Origin: Phycisphaerales bacterium
GTDB taxonomy: Bacteria > Planctomycetota > Phycisphaerae > Phycisphaerales > UBA1924
Length of the DNA: 64,000 nt
Assembly: GCA_029260455.1 (NCBI GenBank)
Contig: JAJDDF010000006.1
Location: forward strand, 124,001 to 188,000
Direction of reading: 5' to 3'
Shown: one piece after another, positions 25,687 to 34,711 of the stretch
Layout of the letters: the number at the start of each line of letters is the position of its first letter
How positions within the stretch are numbered: position 1 is the stretch's first letter
Translations under genes and position numbers: made by a program
Notes under the pieces: model-generated
What the model saw: only the letters and a program-made list of their open reading frames with translations
The model's database searches: none
What the model was told of the DNA's origin: nothing

Positions 25687-25715
25687 TTGACAATATGATT
25701 CGGAGTCCGTACTAT
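25687..25715 (+). promoter_or_regulatory. Sigma70-type promoter of the MarR gene with internal palindrome
   Basis: TTGACA (25687-25692), a 17-base spacer and TACTAT (25710-25715) form a near-consensus promoter ending ten bases before the MarR start codon, so the mRNA has almost no leader. The spacer contains a nine-base palindrome CGGAGTCCG (25701-25709), a likely operator for autorepression. Confidence 0.7.
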
Positions 25716-25725
25716 TCTGGCGATC

Positions 25726-26415
25726 ATGCCAGCGGACCCCAAGCCCAACCCGACTGCCGAGACGAATGTCGCCACCGGGCTGGCCAAGATCGCCATGGTG
25801 CTGCGCCATGAGGCGTGGGCCGACGCGGGGGAGCGGGGCCTGACGCCGACGCAATCGCAGATTCTCGCCTTGCTTGCCAGCCGCCCGAGAGCGGACTTCG
25901 GCATCAAAGAGGTCGCGGCCCACCTGGCGATCGTCATGGGCACCGCAAGCGATGCGGTGTCAACACTCGAACGCAAGGGACTGATCGAAAAGAAATCCTC
26001 GGCATCTGATGGTCGTGCGGTGGTGCTGCGCATGACGGCGCGCGGCCGGCGCCGAGCCAAGCAATCGACCGAGTGGCCCGATGTCATGCTCGGCGCGATT
26101 GGTGATCTGTCGGGCGATGAGCAAGCGGCGTTCATGCGCGGGCTCACCAAGATCATTCGCTCGCTGCAAGAGCAAGGCAAGATTCCCGTGGCGCGGATGT
26201 GTGTGAACTGCACGCACTTTCGCCCTCACGAACACAAGGGGCAGGACGCGCCCCACCACTGCGCATTGATCGATGCCGCACTTGGCGATCGCAATCTGCG
26301 CATGGATTGCGATGAGATGGCGCCCGCAAACAAAGAACTGATGCCGCACTTGTGGCAGCTCTTCGTCAATGGGCAGTCGCTTGATGATCGCCGCCCAGGT
26401 TTTCAAACAGCATAA
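25726..26415 (+). CDS. MarR-family regulator with C-terminal Cys cluster
   Basis: A 229-residue regulator. Residues of about 15-130 form a MarR winged helix (LTPTQSQILALLASRPRADF, then IKEVAAHLAIVMGTASDAVS as the recognition helix region and the KKSSASDGRAVVLRMTARGR wing). The C-terminal extension has MCVNCTHFRPHE, HHCALID and MDCDEM, giving four Cys and several His able to bind a metal or iron-sulfur cluster. It precedes the globin and redoxin genes and may sense NO, oxygen or redox state; that is inference. Its promoter and a possible operator are visible directly upstream. Confidence 0.8.
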   Translation: MPADPKPNPTAETNVATGLAKIAMVLRHEAWADAGERGLTPTQSQILALLASRPRADFGIKEVAAHLAIVMGTASDAVSTLERKGLIEKKSSASDGRAVVLRMTARGRRRAKQSTEWPDVMLGAIGDLSGDEQAAFMRGLTKIIRSLQEQGKIPVARMCVNCTHFRPHEHKGQDAPHHCALIDAALGDRNLRMDCDEMAPANKELMPHLWQLFVNGQSLDDRRPGFQTA

Positions 26416-26447
26416 ATGTCACTCACCCTCAGGAAAGGAATACATCC

Positions 26448-27107
26448 ATGATCACCAAATTCGTCACCGCCGGAGTGCTTTGCCTCGGAGCTGCCCTCTC
26501 AGGATGCAGCACTGCTGAATATGCCGGGAGCCACGACGCCTCCTACGGCATGGTCACGAGCCAGGCGAAGCCGATGTCAATGAGCGACTTCGACTTGCTC
26601 AAGAAGTCGGTGCTCTTCAGCGATGATGATGTGCGCTATCTGCGCATGTCGCGCAGCGTGCTCGAGCCGAATGTCGACGAATTGCTCGATGTCTGGTACG
26701 GGTTTGTTGGCGCCAATCCCCATTTGGTGCACTATTTCAGCGACCGAACAACTGGCGAACCCAATGGCGACTATCTCGCAGCGGTTCGCGTGCGATTCGG
26801 CCAGTGGGTGCTCGATACCGCTGATGCGCGCTTCGATCAGGCGTGGTTGAATCGCCAGCTTGAGTTCGGCCTGCGCCACCATCGCCTCAAGAAGAACACA
26901 ACCGACGGAGTCGACGCGGTCGAGCACATTCATTTCCGCCATCTCGTTGCGCTGCATTACCCAGTCACGACGACGATGAAGCCCTTCCTCGCGCGCGGGA
27001 ACCACAGCGAGCAAGACGTGCAAGGCATGTACGAAGCATGGCGCAAGGCGGTGCTGATGACCACCATTCTCTGGAGCCAGCCCTATATGGCGCCAGAGGA
27101 CTTCTAA
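26448..27107 (+). CDS. Lipoprotein with protoglobin domain
   Basis: A 219-residue protein. The signal peptide ends in a clear lipobox, GAALSGC (Cys20). The rest matches the protoglobin family: FDLLKKSVLFSDDDVRYLRM, LEPNVDELLDVWYGFVGANP, FSDRTTGEPNGDYLAAVRVR, and LEFGLRHHRLKKNT, where the proximal haem His is expected. It ends with the KPFLARGNHSEQDVQGMYEA helix. Protoglobins bind O2, CO and NO; most are cytoplasmic, so a lipid-anchored one outside the inner membrane is unusual. The ribosome site is AAGGAA. It sits 32 bases after the MarR gene and 77 before the redoxin gene. Confidence 0.85.
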   Translation: MITKFVTAGVLCLGAALSGCSTAEYAGSHDASYGMVTSQAKPMSMSDFDLLKKSVLFSDDDVRYLRMSRSVLEPNVDELLDVWYGFVGANPHLVHYFSDRTTGEPNGDYLAAVRVRFGQWVLDTADARFDQAWLNRQLEFGLRHHRLKKNTTDGVDAVEHIHFRHLVALHYPVTTTMKPFLARGNHSEQDVQGMYEAWRKAVLMTTILWSQPYMAPEDF

Positions 27108-27184
27108 GACAGTTCGAGCAAGAGTCAGGCGGCTTTGAAGAGCCCGCCACATTTTTCCCATCACCCCTTGAAAGGAAACACATC

Positions 27185-27418
27185 ATGTCAAAGGCAACGT
27201 TCTATCACGCTGGATGTCCCGTGTGTGTCGAAGCCGAGCAGCAGGTCGCGGCGGCGATTGACCCCGCGAAATATGAAGTCGAGATCGTTCACCTCGGCGA
27301 AGCCAAGGATCGGATCGGTGAAGCTGAATCCGCCGGCGTCAAGTCTGTACCCGCGATTGTCATGAACGGCGCGGCGTTCCATATCAACCATGGCGCGCCG
27401 ATGTCGGCGTTGAAGTAA
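27185..27418 (+). CDS. Small glutaredoxin/thioredoxin-like protein (CPVC)
   Basis: A 77-residue mini-redoxin with the active-site CPVC at 11-14 (FYHAGCPVCVEAEQQ) and the cis-Pro loop KSVPAIVMNG. The length and fold match single-domain glutaredoxin-like disulfide proteins. The start at ATG 27185 follows AAAGGAAA. It lies between the protoglobin and truncated haemoglobin genes, suggesting a joint role in redox repair or thiol-linked NO/O2 handling. Confidence 0.75.
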   Translation: MSKATFYHAGCPVCVEAEQQVAAAIDPAKYEVEIVHLGEAKDRIGEAESAGVKSVPAIVMNGAAFHINHGAPMSALK

Positions 27419-27541
27419 GTTCTCCTTTGTGGGGCGGCCCTGGGCCAATCGCCTGCGCCGTCCTTTTTCCGATATGGTGAATATTCTGGTGATGCCGCGG
27501 CGCTGTCGGTCACGCGGATGAACTCCAAGGAATGATCCGCG

Positions 27542-27970
27542 ATGACGGACACAAACACCTCAGCCAATAGCGATCGGGCGCTCCCGCTCACGGACCGAGC
27601 CGATACCTCAGGCTCTCAGGAATCAATCAACGAAACAATGATCCGTCACCTAGTGGATACGTTCTACGAGGACATCCGTGTCGATGCTCTGCTTGGACCG
27701 ATCTTTGCGCATCATGTCGCGGACTGGTCTCTTCACCTCCCGAAAATGTACAACTTCTGGTCTACGGTTGTCCTGCGAACCGGCCGCTATTCAGGCAGGC
27801 CGCTCGAAGCACACGAGCGCATCGCCGGGCTCACGCAAGCCCACTTCACCCGATGGCTGGAACTCTGGAATGAAGTTGTTCGTCGTATCATCCCATCCGC
27901 AGCTCAAACGCCGTTCATTGTTGCTGCAGACCGGATGGCGCTTTCGATGGCTTCGCGGATCGTTGCGTAA
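27542..27970 (+). CDS. Group III truncated haemoglobin
   Basis: A 142-residue protein. A variable 25-residue N-terminus is followed by the trHb3 pattern: LVDTFYEDIRVDALLGPIFA, VADWSLHLPKMYNFWSTVVL, TGRYSGRPLEAHERI and TQAHFTRWLELW, where the proximal haem His is in the last segment. Group III truncated haemoglobins bind haem and are thought to act in NO or O2 chemistry. AAGGAA precedes the ATG at 27542. It is the last gene of the globin cluster. Confidence 0.9.
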   Translation: MTDTNTSANSDRALPLTDRADTSGSQESINETMIRHLVDTFYEDIRVDALLGPIFAHHVADWSLHLPKMYNFWSTVVLRTGRYSGRPLEAHERIAGLTQAHFTRWLELWNEVVRRIIPSAAQTPFIVAADRMALSMASRIVA

Positions 27971-28135
27971 GCAAACTCCACACGCCGAGGATTGCACCGC
28001 GCGTGGTGTCGAGCTTGGACCATCGACTTGACGGTTCCTCCGCCGAAGACGGACTCGCGCTGCACCTGTCTGTCTCCGCTCGAACCCGGATGCGTTCATG
28101 TGCTGATCACTCTGAACGCTGGGCGAACATTGAAC

Positions 28136-29356
28136 TCATGCGAACACATTCCAGTCGATCGATTCGTTGATATCGAGCTGCGGGAACTCGATCTTGATCG
28201 CCTCGGTGTATTTCTGCGCTGCGCCGGTATTGAAGATGACGACGCGCTCATCTGGTTTGATCCAGCCATCACTGGTCAGTGTTTCGATGGCGCCGATGCA
28301 CGCTGCCGCTTCCGGACAGACCGCGATGCCCTCTGATGACATCGCCAAACGCAACCACTCGGTGATGTGGTTTTCATCCACCGCAACAGCGCGGCCACTG
28401 CTTTCGCGAAGGGCATCCAGAATCATGAAATCGCCCACCGCAGCGGGCACGCGAATGCCGCTGGCCATCGTCGCGGCGTTTTCGAATGGTTTGGCAAAGC
28501 GTTCGCCCGCATCAAACGCCCGCACAATCGGGCAGCAGCCATCGGATTGCACCGCCACCATGCGCGGCATCTGTTGCGATTCAAGCCAACCCATTGCCCG
28601 CAACTCATTGAATGCCTTCCACATGCCGATCAGGCCGGTTCCGCCGCCCGTCGGATAGAGAATCACGTCAGGAAGTTTCCAACTGAATTGCTCGGCAAGT
28701 TCCAGTCCCATCGTCTTCTTGCCTTCGATGCGGTAGGGCTCCTTGAGCGTGGAAAGGTCGAACCAGCCCATCACTTCTTTGCCCTCGCGCACAAGGCGGC
28801 CGCAATCGGTGATGAGTCCGTTGACGCCATACACATGCGCACCGGCGGCGGCGCACTCGTAGGCGTTGATCGCGGGCGTGTCATCCGGCATGAATACATA
28901 GCATTCCATTCCAGCGCGGGCTGCGTAAGCCGCTGCGGCGCCACCTGCATTGCCCGCAGTTGGCAGGGCCACGCGCGTGATGCCGAAGTGTTTTGCCATC
29001 GTGATCGCCATCGCAAGGCCGCGGCTCTTGAAACTTCCTGTGGGCAGTTGCGATTCATCTTTGATCCAAAGATGCGATAGGCCGAACTTTTTGCCAAGAC
29101 GTGGACAAGCGAGCAGCGGGCTCATGCCTTCGCCAAGTGTTACTTCGAAATGCTCAGTGCCAACCGGCAAGAGTTCGCGATACCGCCACATCGTCGGCTC
29201 GCGCTCGCGCAGCATGTCTTTCGTGAGCGCTTTGCCCACAGCATCCAGATCGTAGCGCACCCACAAGGGTCGGCCTTCGTGCATGGTCGCCAGTTGATTG
29301 GCGGGCAACTGCGTGCCGTCGATCGCACTTTCAAGATGAGTCACATACCGCGCCAT
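28136..29356 (-). CDS. thrC: Threonine synthase-like PLP enzyme
   Basis: A 406-residue fold-type II PLP enzyme; threonine synthase converts O-phosphohomoserine to threonine. The PLP Lys lies in QLPTGSFKSRGLAMAI, the phosphate loop is PTAGNAGGAAAAYA, and PTGGGTGLIGMWKAF is the second cofactor loop. I prefer ATG 29356, eight bases after GGGGGA, over the TTG at 29362 that opens the frame. Some members of this branch are cystathionine synthase-like or act on related substrates, so exact specificity is not certain. No other threonine genes are adjacent. Confidence 0.85.
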   Translation of the reverse strand: MARYVTHLESAIDGTQLPANQLATMHEGRPLWVRYDLDAVGKALTKDMLREREPTMWRYRELLPVGTEHFEVTLGEGMSPLLACPRLGKKFGLSHLWIKDESQLPTGSFKSRGLAMAITMAKHFGITRVALPTAGNAGGAAAAYAARAGMECYVFMPDDTPAINAYECAAAGAHVYGVNGLITDCGRLVREGKEVMGWFDLSTLKEPYRIEGKKTMGLELAEQFSWKLPDVILYPTGGGTGLIGMWKAFNELRAMGWLESQQMPRMVAVQSDGCCPIVRAFDAGERFAKPFENAATMASGIRVPAAVGDFMILDALRESSGRAVAVDENHITEWLRLAMSSEGIAVCPEAAACIGAIETLTSDGWIKPDERVVIFNTGAAQKYTEAIKIEFPQLDINESIDWNVFA

Positions 29357-29479
29357 GTGCAAAGTCCCCCGTGATGAGTTGTAGTAGAAATAGGCTTCGG
29401 CTGAGTTTGGGGCGCTACAACCGCGAAGGCGGTTCAGACAAACACCGGCGGGATATTCGCGGCACGTTGGCTGTACTAC

Positions 29480-31255
29480 CTACGGTGACTCTTTCAGCAG
29501 CGTACCGATCATCTCTTCGATATCCGCGCCACCTGGGTGCCCTGCCCAAACAAGTTTGCCGTGCTGATCGATCAGGAAAGCGCTCGGGATACCACCTATA
29601 TCATAGAGCATTGCAGGCACTGATTTCCATGCGCCCTGGCCACACCAAGTCTGCATGACATGGTTCCATTGCCGCTTGGCGACATGCGCCTGGATCGTCG
29701 CGAGTTCCTCATCGATGCTGGCGCCGATGATGACCGCTTTGCCCGACCATTCCTTGGTGAGCCGTTCCATCATTTCATTATTGTGCGACATTGATGGTTG
29801 ACAGGGGCTGCACCAACTCGCCCAGAAATCGAGAAAAACTACTTTCCCGCGGAGTGATGAAAGCGTCATCGGTTCACCGCCATCGAGAGGATGCAGTGTA
29901 ATATCAGGTGCCATCTCTCCAACGGTCAGAGGAATGTAGAACTCGAACGTCGTTTGTTTGATTCCAGGCCCTTGGCTGAGTGATCCGACTCTCTTCTTGT
30001 CGATGTAGAATTCTAGGCGATGTTCATTGTAATCAGGTAAAGCGGTGAGCTTGATGACACCATCTTCGGGCACAATGCCGGATGCATATTCAATAGTGCG
30101 GGAGAACTGGTTGACTCGGTGAGTGACCTTGTAGTTTCGGCCGGCCGCTGGTTTTCCATCACTTCCCATGATTTGAATGGTGGCCTCATGGTCGGTGCCG
30201 AGACGATCTCGTACAACGTCTTCGTTGTAGGTCTCAAGGAGCAGGGTGATACTCTTTTTTTCACCCGATTCAATCAGCTCATACGCATTGGCTGTTGCAT
30301 AATCGGCGCGTTGCCAGTTGTGGCGCGTCTGTGCTGTCCCCGTAATCGCCTCAACAACCCAGTACCCCGGTGCGAGGTCGTCATGGGTCACATGTTGTGT
30401 TTGGTTTTCGCTGTACACCGGTGGGTATCCAAAGCTTATGTTGCCCGCCGGGATATCCGGTCTATAGCTGATTGCCACGCCACATCCGGTGTAGTCCGGC
30501 GGCAGAGTCTCCGAGGCTGGTTTGACGCTGACCGACAGCGTTCCCGGGCGCGGCAACTCGATCTCGATCGTGCCCGCTTCGATCTGTGATGTATCGAACG
30601 GGCCCGCCTGGAACCCACGCAGGAATCCCGGATGGTTGATAAGCACATACAACCCGTTGCAGTTGTCGGGAACACTGAAGCGATATCGCCCTCCCCCGAG
30701 GTTCTCTGTGACGGTCGTGCTAAAGACATCGCGGTCATCCGACTGCGGCGCATCTATTCCGGCCAACCATGCATTGACCGATTGGCCCTCAACAAAGAGA
30801 ATCGGCTCAAGGTCTTCCGGGAACTCCCGCCCATCAGGATCTTTCAGGATGAGATCGATTGTCTGCCCGCGTGACAACGTGACCAAGTGAACTGCATCTT
30901 GCCCGGTCCTGATTGTCTCCATCGACCATGCATACCCAGGGGCACGTACTACTGCTCGGACTTCGCGTGGTGGACTCCCCGATCGAAAAGTAGGATCAAT
31001 ACTGCCCTTCTTCACAAATAAGATGCGTCCGTCCAGAGCATGCTTCCAGCGCATTGTCACGCTATAGCCCTCTGCTTCATTAATAAGCCACGCCTCGGCG
31101 CCTTCGACTATGCCCCCATCTTCTGTAGCGACACGGATCGTGAGGACGTGCTGGTCGCCGGAGGGTCGTCCCTGAGCAACTGCTTCATTCTGGACGCAGA
31201 GTAAGAACAGCGCCAAGATGATGGCCGATATTGAATGTGTTGCCATTCGAAACAT
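29480..31255 (-). CDS. Exported TlpA-type thioredoxin with long N-terminal beta domains
   Basis: About 591 residues. The start is ATG 31255, seven bases after GAGGAG; the upstream TTG at 31270 overlaps that ribosome site. A signal peptide ends NEAVAQG. Residues to about 440 contain carboxypeptidase-regulatory-like beta sandwich segments (ILTIRVATEDGGIVEGAEAW-type strands, SRGQTIDLILKDPDGREFPE). The last 145 residues are a TlpA/AhpC-like thioredoxin with CSPC in LDFWASWCSPCQPS, the family GEMAPDITLHPLDG start, and DIGGIPSAFLIDQHG carrying the cis-Pro. Probably a periplasmic thiol-disulfide protein. Confidence 0.8.
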   Translation of the reverse strand: MFRMATHSISAIILALFLLCVQNEAVAQGRPSGDQHVLTIRVATEDGGIVEGAEAWLINEAEGYSVTMRWKHALDGRILFVKKGSIDPTFRSGSPPREVRAVVRAPGYAWSMETIRTGQDAVHLVTLSRGQTIDLILKDPDGREFPEDLEPILFVEGQSVNAWLAGIDAPQSDDRDVFSTTVTENLGGGRYRFSVPDNCNGLYVLINHPGFLRGFQAGPFDTSQIEAGTIEIELPRPGTLSVSVKPASETLPPDYTGCGVAISYRPDIPAGNISFGYPPVYSENQTQHVTHDDLAPGYWVVEAITGTAQTRHNWQRADYATANAYELIESGEKKSITLLLETYNEDVVRDRLGTDHEATIQIMGSDGKPAAGRNYKVTHRVNQFSRTIEYASGIVPEDGVIKLTALPDYNEHRLEFYIDKKRVGSLSQGPGIKQTTFEFYIPLTVGEMAPDITLHPLDGGEPMTLSSLRGKVVFLDFWASWCSPCQPSMSHNNEMMERLTKEWSGKAVIIGASIDEELATIQAHVAKRQWNHVMQTWCGQGAWKSVPAMLYDIGGIPSAFLIDQHGKLVWAGHPGGADIEEMIGTLLKESP

Positions 31256-31849
31256 GATCTGTCTCCTCAATGGGCAAATGGGTCAGATCGTTCAAGACGA
31301 TGGACTCAGGATGGGGGAGTATCATCATAATGTGCTCTTTCACCCGTCGCCGGGTGCCCCAGTTTGCTTGTCAAACCGGGTCTCCATCACGCACAACCCT
31401 CCGCCCCCGGCTTGCTTGCACGTCGGGCCACCCTGCTGCATCGAGACCATGTGATCGATGTAGCCTGAACCGCCGAGTGTAAATGACACGGCCCGCCCAG
31501 ATTTTGGACGGGCCGCGAAAGCTCCCCGATGGTAACGGGTTCAAAGAGGGGATTAGGGGGTCCGCCCCCTCCCGCGGCCTCTGAAGCAGGTTAGCAGGCT
31601 CAATCAATTCCGGGCCAGTCCGGGGCTTCAAGATCGGTCGTCACGCCAACGGGCCGCTCGGTCGCTCCGCAGAGTCTGCGTTTTCCGTACGATCGAGCCG
31701 CCGTCGCCCCAGAAGGGCAGCATCGCCGAATCCGAGGGCCTCATGGAGAGTCCGATGGCTGAGTTTGAATCCAGATCGAGCCCTCGGCCCGAAGCCAAGA
31801 ACCCCGACCGCCGGTCAGTCAGTCGAGCCCGGCGGAGGATGGCAGCGGC
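31256..31849 (+). other. Intergenic region before the defence operon
   Basis: Nearly 600 bases without a convincing gene. It separates the host TlpA gene (leftward) from the SNF2 helicase gene (rightward) and must hold the defence operon promoter. I see one hairpin at 31489-31515 and a short leader frame at 31743-31853, listed separately. No integrase, tRNA or repeat typical of an attachment site was recognised. Confidence 0.6.
31489..31515. repeat. Hairpin (inverted repeat)
   Basis: CGGCCCG at the left pairs with CGGGCCG at the right. Two further C-G pairs beyond one mismatch enclose an AT-rich loop (AGATTTT). There is no T-run after it, so it is not a canonical terminator. Confidence 0.5.
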
Positions 31850-31853
31850 ATGA
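31743..31853 (+). CDS. Possible leader peptide overlapping the helicase start
   Basis: A 36-codon frame (MESPMAEFESRSSPRPEAKN and a basic end RRSVSRARRRMAAA). It stops at a TGA that shares bases with the helicase ATG (ATGA). Overlap of this kind often couples translation, but the peptide has no recognised homologue and the upstream ribosome site is weak. It could equally be chance. Confidence 0.25.
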   Translation: MESPMAEFESRSSPRPEAKNPDRRSVSRARRRMAAA

Positions 31854-34711
31854 CGCTGACGGATTTCCACGCCAAGTACTTTGCACACGAGTTGACCAAG
31901 CGTTGCTCCTCGGACAGCCTTGAGAAGCTCGCGGGCGCGCTTGTCGATGCGCAGGTCGATCTGAACCCGCATCAGGTCGAGGCCGCCCTCTTCGCCTTCA
32001 AGTCTCCGCTCTCCAAGGGCGCGCTCCTCGCCGACGAGGTTGGGCTTGGCAAAACTATCGAGGCTGGACTCGTCATTTCGCAACACTGGGCGGAGCGGAA
32101 GCGCCGCATCCTCGTCATCACGCCAGCAAACCTGCGCAAGCAGTGGCATCAGGAGATGCAGGAGAAGTTCTTCCTGCCTTGCTCGATCCTAGAGTCAAAG
32201 TCCTACAACCACGCCCTAAAGAACGGCAATATCAGTCCCTTCGCCGTCCCCGACTCCATCGTCATCTGCTCCTACCAATTCGCCAAGGGGAAGGCGGCAG
32301 AAGTGCATCGCACCCCTTGGGATCTCGTCGTCATTGACGAGGCACACAGGCTTCGCAATGTCTACAAGCCGAGCAATGTTATCGCCAACACCCTCAAGGT
32401 GGCCTTGGCGCCATTCCCAAAGGTTCTGCTTACTGCGACGCCCCTTCAGAACTCGCTGCTGGAGCTCTATGGCCTGGTGAGTTTCGTCGACGAGCATGCG
32501 TTCGGCGACTTGCGCAGTTTCAGGGAACAGTTCTCGTACCTCGGTGATGATGGGACCTTCGAACGACTCAAGACGCGACTGCAACCGATCTGCCATCGGA
32601 CACTGCGCCGTCAGGTCACGGCATATGTTCCCTACACGCGTCGCTTCGCAATGGTCGAGCGATTCACTCCAGCGGATAGCGAAGATCGCCTCTACCACGC
32701 TATCTCAGATTACCTGCGCCGGGACAATCTCCAGGCGCTCCCGGCAAGCCAGCGGTCGCTGATGACGCTGGTGCTTCGAAAGCTGCTGGCCTCCTCGACG
32801 TTCGCCATTGCCGGCGCTCTCGACACGCTGACCACGCGACTGAAAGCGAAACTCAAGAAGGAAGAGCCGGTTCAGACGCTTGAGGAACAACTCGACGAGG
32901 ACTACGAAGCGCTCGATGAAACGGCTGAAGAGTGGGCGGCCGATCCCATCGACGAGCCAATGTCCGCCGAGGAGGCCGAGGCGCTCCGTCGAGAGATCGT
33001 CGATCTTGAGGCGTTTCGTGACCTCGCCGTGTCGATCAAGCACAACGCGAAGGGTGACGCGCTGCTTCAGGCGCTCACGAAGGCGTTCGGCGAAGCCCAG
33101 CGTCTGGGTGCCGCCGAGAAGGCCATCATCTTCACCGAGTCACGCAAGACCCAGGACTACCTTCAGCGCCTCCTCGCCGACAGCCAGCACTCCGGTGGCG
33201 TCGTCCTGTTCAACGGCTCGAACACCGACCCTCGCTCACGCGAGATCTACAAGGCATGGGCCTTGCGGCACGCCGGAACGGACCGCGTCACCAGTTCGCG
33301 TACGGCCGACATGCGGTCCGCCATTGTGGATTACTTCCGCGACGAAGGGCGGATCATGATCGCCACCGAAGCCGGGGCCGAGGGCATCAACCTCCAGTTT
33401 TGCTCGCTCGTCGTCAACTACGACCTCCCTTGGAATCCGCAGCGCATCGAGCAGCGGATCGGCCGATGCCACCGCTACGGCCAGAAGCACGATGTCGTCG
33501 TCGTCAACTTCCTGAACAGCAAGAACGAGGCCGATCAGCGGGTCTACGAGCTGCTTGAGCAGAAGTTCTCGCTCTTTGACGGAGTCTTCGGGGCGAGCGA
33601 CGAAGTGCTCGGCGCCATCGAATCGGGTGTTGACTTCGAGAAGCGCATTGCCGCCATCTTTCAGCAGTGCCGCACACCCGAGCAGATCAAGGCGGGCTTC
33701 GACCAGCTCCAGAACGAACTGAGCGCCCAGATCAACGATTCCATGTCGAGGACCAGGCAGAAGCTCCTCGAACACTTCGACGCGGAGGTACACGACAAAC
33801 TGCGCATCAGCCTTGACGAGAGCCGCGCGTACCTTAATCAGTACGAACTTCTGCTCATGCGACTCTCCAAGCACGAATTGGGCGATGCCGCGGAGTTCAC
33901 CACTGACTTCGGCGGTTTCCATCTGCGCCGGAACCCGTTTCCGAATGTCAAAGCGCCAACAGGCTGCTACGAACTGCCGCGCCGCAGCGGCGACGCCTAT
34001 CTCTATCGCCTCGGCCACCCGCTGGCTCGGCACCTTGTTGAGCGCGCCAAGGCTCGCGATCTCCGGCCCGCCGAACTAACGCTCGACCTCACGAATACGG
34101 CACCATCAGTTGCAGCCCTGAAGCCATATGCGAATACGGTCGGCGAACTGCTCGCGGTCCAGTTCACCGTGGAATCGCTCGACCAAGCCGAGGACCACCT
34201 GCTCGTCGCAGCCGTGGCCGACTCCGGCGAACTGATCCCCGAAGAGACCGCGAGGCGGCTGTTCACGCTGAGCGTGGAGGCCGTCCGGGAGACTTCGCCT
34301 ACGTCATCGCCGCACCATGTGCTCCAGCAGGAGATCAACAATCGGCAGCAAGGTGTGCAGCGCGGCATCTCCGAGCGCAACGCCAGGGTCTTCGAAGTGG
34401 AGGCCGACAAGCTCGACGGATGGGCAGAGGACCTCAAGGTCGCGCTTGAGCGGGACATCAAGGAGTTCGACCGGCAAATCAAGGAGGCCAAACGAGCCGC
34501 GACAGTCGCGCTGACGCTCGAAGAGAAGCTCAACGGACAGAAGCAGATCAAGACCCTCGAGAGCCAGCGGAATGCGAAGCGGAAGTCGCTCTTCGAAGCA
34601 CAGGATGCCATTGATCAGCGCCGCGAGGAACTGATCGCCGCCATCGAGGCGAAGCTCCAGCAGCGGACTACGACGACCACGGTGGTCTCGTTCAGATGGA
34701 GGCTTGTGTGA
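31850..34711 (+). CDS. SNF2/RapA-type DEAD-box helicase, first gene of the defence operon
   Basis: A 953-residue superfamily 2 translocase. Walker A is DEVGLGKTIEAG (K68), motif II is VVIDEAHRLRN (D163-E-A-H), motif III LLTATPLQN, motifs V and VI GAEGINLQFC and WNPQRIEQRIGRCHRYGQK. The last 120 residues are a long charged coiled coil (ISERNARVFEVEADKLDGWA onward). GGAGGA lies ten bases before ATG 31850. SNF2 enzymes of this branch occur with restriction and phage-defence operons and move on double-stranded DNA. Its stop overlaps the AIPR start by one base, and the next two genes overlap in turn, so the four form one translational unit. Confidence 0.85.
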   Translation: MTLTDFHAKYFAHELTKRCSSDSLEKLAGALVDAQVDLNPHQVEAALFAFKSPLSKGALLADEVGLGKTIEAGLVISQHWAERKRRILVITPANLRKQWHQEMQEKFFLPCSILESKSYNHALKNGNISPFAVPDSIVICSYQFAKGKAAEVHRTPWDLVVIDEAHRLRNVYKPSNVIANTLKVALAPFPKVLLTATPLQNSLLELYGLVSFVDEHAFGDLRSFREQFSYLGDDGTFERLKTRLQPICHRTLRRQVTAYVPYTRRFAMVERFTPADSEDRLYHAISDYLRRDNLQALPASQRSLMTLVLRKLLASSTFAIAGALDTLTTRLKAKLKKEEPVQTLEEQLDEDYEALDETAEEWAADPIDEPMSAEEAEALRREIVDLEAFRDLAVSIKHNAKGDALLQALTKAFGEAQRLGAAEKAIIFTESRKTQDYLQRLLADSQHSGGVVLFNGSNTDPRSREIYKAWALRHAGTDRVTSSRTADMRSAIVDYFRDEGRIMIATEAGAEGINLQFCSLVVNYDLPWNPQRIEQRIGRCHRYGQKHDVVVVNFLNSKNEADQRVYELLEQKFSLFDGVFGASDEVLGAIESGVDFEKRIAAIFQQCRTPEQIKAGFDQLQNELSAQINDSMSRTRQKLLEHFDAEVHDKLRISLDESRAYLNQYELLLMRLSKHELGDAAEFTTDFGGFHLRRNPFPNVKAPTGCYELPRRSGDAYLYRLGHPLARHLVERAKARDLRPAELTLDLTNTAPSVAALKPYANTVGELLAVQFTVESLDQAEDHLLVAAVADSGELIPEETARRLFTLSVEAVRETSPTSSPHHVLQQEINNRQQGVQRGISERNARVFEVEADKLDGWAEDLKVALERDIKEFDRQIKEAKRAATVALTLEEKLNGQKQIKTLESQRNAKRKSLFEAQDAIDQRREELIAAIEAKLQQRTTTTTVVSFRWRLV

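Noticed and set aside
31371-31631. Minus-strand frame of 86 codons before the defence operon
   Set aside because: No ribosome site, atypical composition and no link to a neighbouring gene.
31256-31849. Prophage or island attachment site
   Set aside because: I looked for a tRNA end or a matching direct repeat near 41-43 kb and saw none; a proper search needs the other boundary.
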